From assembly GCA_020847395.1 (NCBI GenBank), contig JADLCD010000028.1, forward strand, positions 1 through 46,884: 46,884 nucleotides of DNA. Reading direction: 5' to 3'. The number at the start of each line of letters is the position of its first letter. Position 1 is the stretch's first letter. Position numbers and translations under genes: made by a program. This DNA is from Chitinophagaceae bacterium (lineage in GTDB: Bacteria; Bacteroidota; Bacteroidia; Chitinophagales; Chitinophagaceae). Under the pieces are notes generated by a model. It was given only the letters and a program-made list of their open reading frames with translations. It had not been told where the DNA came from and did not search any database. This document shows, one piece after another, positions 42,326 to 46,884 of this stretch.

Positions 42326-44731
42326 TCAGGGCTTGCTGATCTTTTCCGGTGTCATCCTTGTTTGATATCGAACCACCACATCAGGGCGGGAATCCCCGTT
42401 CGCCTCGCAGGCGAACGACACTGAGGAGCCACCTTTGGGCAACAATGCTTTTCCCTGGACATTTAATTCAGACAGCACATTATAATATTGATCTGTGAGT
42501 GTAGCCCTGCCCTGGTGATCGAGCAGGATGTACTGGTTGGCCTGTAGTTTCCCTTCGATCTTCACCACACCCAAAGGAGTTGTAAAGGAAGGATTGGCAA
42601 TAGTTCCCTCGCCTTCTACTTTTATCCGAAGCGCATAGGTGCTTTCTCCGGGGCTTTGCCATGACCAGTCCGCCCCACCCGGCTGCCCCGGCTGCATTTC
42701 CGATAAATTACAACGGAACCGTTCGGAGATGAATAATGGATATAAAAGATAGTTCTTGTCATCCTGTTTTTCCAGGTGCCATTCTGTAGCAGGGTCTTTC
42801 AGCCGTTCTTTTTGATCTGCAGTAAATACATTGGCATAACGTAGTTCATCCCAGTTTTTCATTGCATCCAGCAGTATGTCAATTTGCCCGTGGTTTTTCA
42901 ATGTTTTCACATTGATGCTCATGGCATATCCCGCATCAAATCCCGCTGACTCTGACAAGGCCCACTCCAGGTCTTCCAGGGAAGTCGTTTCAAAATTACG
43001 TTCCGCCAGGCGCACGAGGAACCATCCCAGCATCCGCGGGAACAGGTTCCGCCTGAAATACTCCTGGTTCTTTATCCGGTTGGCCACCTGCCCTTTGCGC
43101 ATCTCTTCGCCCCAGGGTTCTCCCCAGTTCATTCTTGTATGAATATGCCAGAGATAATGATCTAAGCGGCTGGCATCATTGATAATATCTGCTTTATTTT
43201 GAAGCGGGTTATAATACTCCGTCACAAATCGCGCTGTAGCATAATAATCCTGCCCGGTATACATGCAGCCTTCCAGTCCGTCAAAAGAGATCTGCTTCAA
43301 CCCCGTTTTATTAAATATCTCTGCAAGGCGATGAGAAAATTCGTCTTGTAATTCTATATCAGGAAATAGTGTGCGGTACGGATAATCCCATAGTTTAAAT
43401 AGCGGCTCGCTTTTTTGGTGTGCTGTTTTTTTTGTGCCAAAAGCTCCCCTGTTGCAAGCGGTGAGCGTAATCCGGTCGTTATTTTTTTCAAATTTTCCAA
43501 AGCTGATCAGTTCATCACCAATCTGCAATGCATTTAATGTAAGCGGCACATTAAACAGGTCAGACGCCGCAACCTCCAATGTTGTCTGCGTGTCATCAAT
43601 ATCGCTTGTGAGATTTAGCTGTCCCTGCTTAAGCAATTTTTTGCCGGGTACGGGTGTTACATAACTATCATTGGTTGTTAAAAAATTGGATAAGGTATGT
43701 ACGCCTATTTTTATTCCCTGTTCCGCAGCTTTTTCTACCAGTTTTTTTATGCCCTCATCCCCGCTCTTTGTTAAGGAAGGATTCCATTCAAAATGCCCCC
43801 AGGTTTTAAAAGGATCCGGGTGATATACTGTTTTAAATCCGGCACGTTGGGTTTTATCCAATACAAAATCAAAATCATTTTCCGGGAAACCGGTGATGAG
43901 GTAAGAGCGCATGGCTCCTCTGGATGTTTTGCCCCATTCACCCTCAATCATCGGATGTGGCAAACCCTGCTCAGTCTCCACTTTACCGATGCGATACAGT
44001 ATGCGGCTGCGTTGGTCGCCAAACAATGCAATCTTAGCGCCGGCAATATTTCCTTCAGGCCCATTTACCGGTAGCACCAGCGCTTTTTCCACCTGGTTCA
44101 CCTTCCGGTACTCCTGCTGCGAACGGTTGCGGGCAGACAATTGGAACACCGCGCCATCCTTGGTATCGGCAACTGCAAAGTTGTAATACGGTGTGCTCGA
44201 AACAGAAAGATCTGTGTTGCCGCCTGCATAACTAAACAAGGTTCCGTATGCGGGTGCATACTCCTGGGGAATGCCGCCATTGGTTTTTATATTCATCGCC
44301 TGCATGGCAAAAGCAACGGCACCGCCCTGTGTTACACCCACCACTTCACCTACTACTTCATGTGGCTCCACTTTTACAGGACCAAACACAATGCTTTGAT
44401 ACAGCGCACTAATCTTAGCAACCTCGTATGTAATAGACTGTGGTTGCTGCCTCACCAGCAGTTCAATAACCTGGTTATCTTCCATGGTAAGTAAAAATTT
44501 ATTACCACTTACTTTTAATGTTTTGGGAAGAACGATCTGCCCGTTTTTTACCACAGAGATCATTGGATAATTTCCTTTACCTATAATTTCCTGTCCTTCG
44601 ATTTTTATGGAAGTATAAAATCCTTTATCATTGATGATAATAGCGGTGGAAGCCGTTTTAAGCTCCACAGCGTATATCCATCCTCCGCACAAAATAAACA
44701 CAAGGATCATTGCCCATTTTTTACCATTCAT
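42326..44731 (-). CDS. Large secreted protein, possible glycoside hydrolase of unassigned family (B)
   Basis: An 801-residue exported protein (signal peptide 1-22, GGWIYA), paralogous to protein A. Corresponding blocks are NDKGFYTS (34-41), GEVVGVT (128-134), RAGFKTVYHP (296-305), PDIELQDE (457-464) and ISFDGLEGC (481-489). A beta-rich insertion (about 380-446) with LQIGDELISF and CNRGAFGTKKTAH resembles small domains seen in phage structural proteins. The last 120 residues form an extra beta domain absent from A. It starts 33 bases before protein A on the same strand. The aspartate and glutamate of SFDGLEG are candidate catalytic residues; this is inference. Confidence 0.72.
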   Translation of the reverse strand: MNGKKWAMILVFILCGGWIYAVELKTASTAIIINDKGFYTSIKIEGQEIIGKGNYPMISVVKNGQIVLPKTLKVSGNKFLLTMEDNQVIELLVRQQPQSITYEVAKISALYQSIVFGPVKVEPHEVVGEVVGVTQGGAVAFAMQAMNIKTNGGIPQEYAPAYGTLFSYAGGNTDLSVSSTPYYNFAVADTKDGAVFQLSARNRSQQEYRKVNQVEKALVLPVNGPEGNIAGAKIALFGDQRSRILYRIGKVETEQGLPHPMIEGEWGKTSRGAMRSYLITGFPENDFDFVLDKTQRAGFKTVYHPDPFKTWGHFEWNPSLTKSGDEGIKKLVEKAAEQGIKIGVHTLSNFLTTNDSYVTPVPGKKLLKQGQLNLTSDIDDTQTTLEVAASDLFNVPLTLNALQIGDELISFGKFEKNNDRITLTACNRGAFGTKKTAHQKSEPLFKLWDYPYRTLFPDIELQDEFSHRLAEIFNKTGLKQISFDGLEGCMYTGQDYYATARFVTEYYNPLQNKADIINDASRLDHYLWHIHTRMNWGEPWGEEMRKGQVANRIKNQEYFRRNLFPRMLGWFLVRLAERNFETTSLEDLEWALSESAGFDAGYAMSINVKTLKNHGQIDILLDAMKNWDELRYANVFTADQKERLKDPATEWHLEKQDDKNYLLYPLFISERFRCNLSEMQPGQPGGADWSWQSPGESTYALRIKVEGEGTIANPSFTTPLGVVKIEGKLQANQYILLDHQGRATLTDQYYNVLSELNVQGKALLPKGGSSVSFACEANGDSRPDVVVRYQTRMTPEKISKP

Positions 44732-44837
44732 ATTTCCTTTATTTTATTATTATTATTAAGTGCCGTAAGCTACGGTTTTATTCGGCTGATTGCACGGGTG
44801 TATTTCAATTTGCAATCGCCGGAGGTGATAAGAGACA

Positions 44838-44866
44838 CGTGCCAAGCGAAGACGCCTGGTACCACG
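44838..44866. repeat. Short GC-rich imperfect palindrome
   Basis: CGTGCCA-GCG (44838-44848) can pair with CGC-TGG-CACG (44853-44866) with small bulges and an AAGA loop. It lies in the 165-base gap between the sulfotransferase-like gene and protein B and is more GC-rich than its surroundings. It could be a repetitive extragenic element or an RNA hairpin; it has no T-run. Confidence 0.4.
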
Positions 44867-44896
44867 GGAATGCTTTTACCTGTATGAATATTTCTT

Positions 44897-46306
44897 TTAG
44901 GGATGCAAAGGAAGCCTGCCAATAAACTCTGCCCGGTAGGGAATAAATCCTGTTCTTATCCGCCATAATATTTCTCCGCTTTTGCCCAGCAATGATACTG
45001 AATTGGCCTGCGAGCTGCAAACCAAAATACTGGTATCCTCAACCCAATAGGCGCTTCCCATTCTTTGGCTGTAAAGATTTATTGGCAACGCAATAGAAAG
45101 ATCTAAGCTGGCTTTACGACCGGCTTCGTCTAATGTATATACCAATACCGATGATTGTTTTTTGCTGATGCCATTTTCAAATAGCATTAATTGGTTGTTT
45201 GATGTGCGATGTACGGCATGGGATTCAGAAAATTGACCTGCTTTTGGGAAAGAAAAATCGCCGCCGCGCCCCATTTTCCAGATCAGCTTTCCGGTTTTTG
45301 CATCAATTTTCCATATTTGCCCGGAAAGATAAAATGACAGCAAATAATTACCGTCTGTATCAATACTCAGGCTGTTGGCATGAAGCCAGTCTGTTTTATC
45401 TTTTAAAATATTAGGGTCGGTCAATGGATCTGTTACATCAAATACAGACCAGCTCCAAACCTTGTTGCCTTCCTTATCTAATACAAGTATCCCGTCTCCG
45501 GTTACAGTGTCTGCTTTTGCGCCACCAACACGGCTTAGATCAAACAATTTTTTTTCAAGGGTTAATGTTACCAATTGGTTAGATGCGTTGTAGAATATAT
45601 CATGGTGAATGGTTTTATCCAAACCCTTTTCTCCTTTTTTTAAATGAAATACGGTATCGCCTGCAAGCGATACTTCCAGTATCTCATCGCCATAGCTGGT
45701 AGGATATGATAATGGCGCTATTAAAGATAAGATGGTTTCGTTTTTTGTAAAATGTGCCACTTTAAATCCGGCATTTCTGATGCTGTAGTACCAAACAATA
45801 TTTCCCTTTGCATCAACTATATACATTTGTCCCGGCAGGTCGCGACGGGCAACCAACACAAAACCATTTAAGAATGTATCGGGCAGAGATTGCTGTATTT
45901 CGGCCGGCATTATCATTTCTTCAATACCAGGCGGCACTTCCTTTGTATTAAAATTTCCTTTGCCAATTATTGTGTTTCCACATTCTTTTTGTGTTGATAC
46001 AATTTCATAGAGATAAGTTTTGGAAGGCTTCAGGTATAACAAAGAAAAAAAATGTTCCTGCCTGCCGGTGGAAACAGCAGTGGAATATGTTTTTGCCGTA
46101 TCTCCTTTTTCCCGGTATTGTATGGAGATATCTGCTTTTGTATTGCAGGAAATTTTAAACTGTTGGGTTAGTACATTGTTCGCTAATGGCTCGTGATTTT
46201 CTGAAACCAGTTCAATACTATTGCAGGGGCTGCATCCTGAAAACAGTATAAACAAAAAAGATACTGCAAGCTGTGCCTGCAGTATCTTTAAGAAGTATCG
46301 TTTCAT
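44897..46306 (-). CDS. Arylsulfotransferase (ASST)-like lipoprotein
   Basis: A 469-residue lipoprotein (lipobox FSGC, C25). An N-terminal beta-sandwich (about 30-120) precedes a six-bladed propeller as in bacterial arylsulfate sulfotransferases. Histidines at the equivalent places are visible: IHHDI (234-235), WLHANSL (H309) and ESHAVHR (H363 or H366), the last being the likely sulfate-accepting residue. Such enzymes move sulfate between phenolic groups without PAPS. The ATG at 46306 is chosen because it overlaps the SusD stop in TAATG; another ATG is at 46315. Its presence in a polysaccharide locus hints at a sulfated or aromatic-decorated substrate, but an inactive binding role is possible. 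Confidence 0.78.
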   Translation of the reverse strand: MKRYFLKILQAQLAVSFLFILFSGCSPCNSIELVSENHEPLANNVLTQQFKISCNTKADISIQYREKGDTAKTYSTAVSTGRQEHFFSLLYLKPSKTYLYEIVSTQKECGNTIIGKGNFNTKEVPPGIEEMIMPAEIQQSLPDTFLNGFVLVARRDLPGQMYIVDAKGNIVWYYSIRNAGFKVAHFTKNETILSLIAPLSYPTSYGDEILEVSLAGDTVFHLKKGEKGLDKTIHHDIFYNASNQLVTLTLEKKLFDLSRVGGAKADTVTGDGILVLDKEGNKVWSWSVFDVTDPLTDPNILKDKTDWLHANSLSIDTDGNYLLSFYLSGQIWKIDAKTGKLIWKMGRGGDFSFPKAGQFSESHAVHRTSNNQLMLFENGISKKQSSVLVYTLDEAGRKASLDLSIALPINLYSQRMGSAYWVEDTSILVCSSQANSVSLLGKSGEILWRIRTGFIPYRAEFIGRLPLHP

Positions 46307-46884
46307 TACTTCCATAATGGGTTTTGGGATAGATTATTATTGGTTTGCAATTCCGCAGCAGGAATGGGAAATATGTAATGCTTATTTTCTATTTTATCCG
46401 CGCCCTGCTTAAGGTTTGCAGACATATATGTTTTAAGATCTGCAGCAGCAGGATACCATCTTTTTAAATCGTTCCACCTGTTTTGTTCAAAATATAGTTC
46501 AAGCAATTTCTGGTGTTGCAATTCAGCCATCAGCTCAGCAGTGCCGGCAAAATCGCCTGCCACCTTAGTTGCCAAACCGGCTCTTTGCCTTATCCTGTTG
46601 ATGCTTTGTAATGCAACGTCAGGATGGTTGTTCAGCAACGCTGCTTCTGCATGGAGTAAGAGTACTTCTGCAAATCGCATCACTTCTACGTTTGCAGTAG
46701 ATGGCTCTGCAGCCCAGTAATTATCTGCACCTTGTTCGGAGCGCAATGCGTTGGTGAATTTTTTATTCAGAAATTTTCCCTCAGGGAAATTCTTATATAT
46801 CGGTTCAAAACGATCAATGCTGGTCCAGGCTGCAGTCCATATATCGTCAAATGTCATATCGTTATACCAGGTGTCATCTGTTTC
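46306..46884 (-). CDS. SusD/RagB-family lipoprotein, C-terminal part (partial)
   Basis: The last 192 residues of a second SusD, cut by the window edge; the frame is open from 46884 to the stop at 46306. Diagnostic features are EVMRFAEVLLLHAEAALLNNHPDVALQSINRIRQRAGL, then LELYFEQNRWNDLKRW and the end IFPIPAAELQTNNNLSQNPLW. Its stop overlaps the ATG of the sulfotransferase-like gene (TAATG), so the two are translationally coupled. A partner SusC is expected just beyond the window. It makes this a second SusCD system next to the one at 32627-37810. Confidence 0.93.
   Translation of the reverse strand, partial: ETDDTWYNDMTFDDIWTAAWTSIDRFEPIYKNFPEGKFLNKKFTNALRSEQGADNYWAAEPSTANVEVMRFAEVLLLHAEAALLNNHPDVALQSINRIRQRAGLATKVAGDFAGTAELMAELQHQKLLELYFEQNRWNDLKRWYPAAADLKTYMSANLKQGADKIENKHYIFPIPAAELQTNNNLSQNPLWK

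Overview
The window comes from a member of the Bacteroidota, most likely the family Chitinophagaceae. The evidence is a SusC/SusD pair, an ECF sigma factor with a FecR-type anti-sigma factor, a SusC with an N-terminal STN signalling domain, many lipoproteins with Bacteroidota-style lipoboxes, AT-rich intergenic DNA and few clear Shine-Dalgarno sequences. The genus assignment is inference; no rRNA or tRNA gene was seen.

Left part (1-9530), mostly housekeeping. It holds the start of a thiamine-dependent 2-oxo acid dehydrogenase E1, a YkuK-type RNase H-like protein, the ribosome-assembly GTPase EngB, a secreted protein of unknown function, SmpB, AccD, a 737-base gene-free stretch, a cystathionine beta-synthase, a lipoprotein of unknown function and L-2-hydroxyglutarate oxidase.

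Middle part (9537-27945), an amino-sugar/glycan catabolic region. It starts with a NagX-like membrane acyltransferase, a stand-alone S74 chaperone-domain protein and a small membrane protein. A NagP-like sugar transporter and a second NagX-like protein then diverge from a perfect LacI-type operator (13323-13338), followed by NagB. A long run of closely spaced minus-strand genes (25566 down to 15368) encodes an epimerase-like protein, a DapA-family lyase, an M20 amidohydrolase, a GH20 hexosaminidase, a beta-helix GH141-like protein, a cytochrome c/PQQ sugar dehydrogenase fusion and a LacI regulator. A second LacI regulator (25730-26809) lies between two near-identical operators, one before this run and one before a divergent, exported Gfo/Idh/MocA oxidoreductase. 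The simplest reading is uptake and breakdown of an N-acetylated amino-sugar glycan, with an unassigned oxidoreductase/lyase branch.

A small plus-strand island (27946-30062) carries a palindromic repeat, a Crp-like regulator and a beta-lactamase-fold serine hydrolase.

Right part (30217-46884), a polysaccharide utilisation locus read on the minus strand: the C-terminal part of one SusD, an arylsulfotransferase-like lipoprotein, two paralogous large secreted proteins of unassigned family that look like glycoside hydrolases, an ECF sigma factor, FecR, SusC, SusD, a terminator, and two more NagX-like proteins. The most novel material here is the pair of paralogous secreted proteins together with the sulfotransferase-like protein.

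Non-coding structure includes two copies of a three-stem palindromic element (8133-8251, 28088-28196) with compensatory base changes, two heptamer tandem-repeat hairpins (9537-9659, 39201-39270), several intrinsic terminators, a terminator antisense to the susC leader, and a structured gene-free stretch at 4805-5541.
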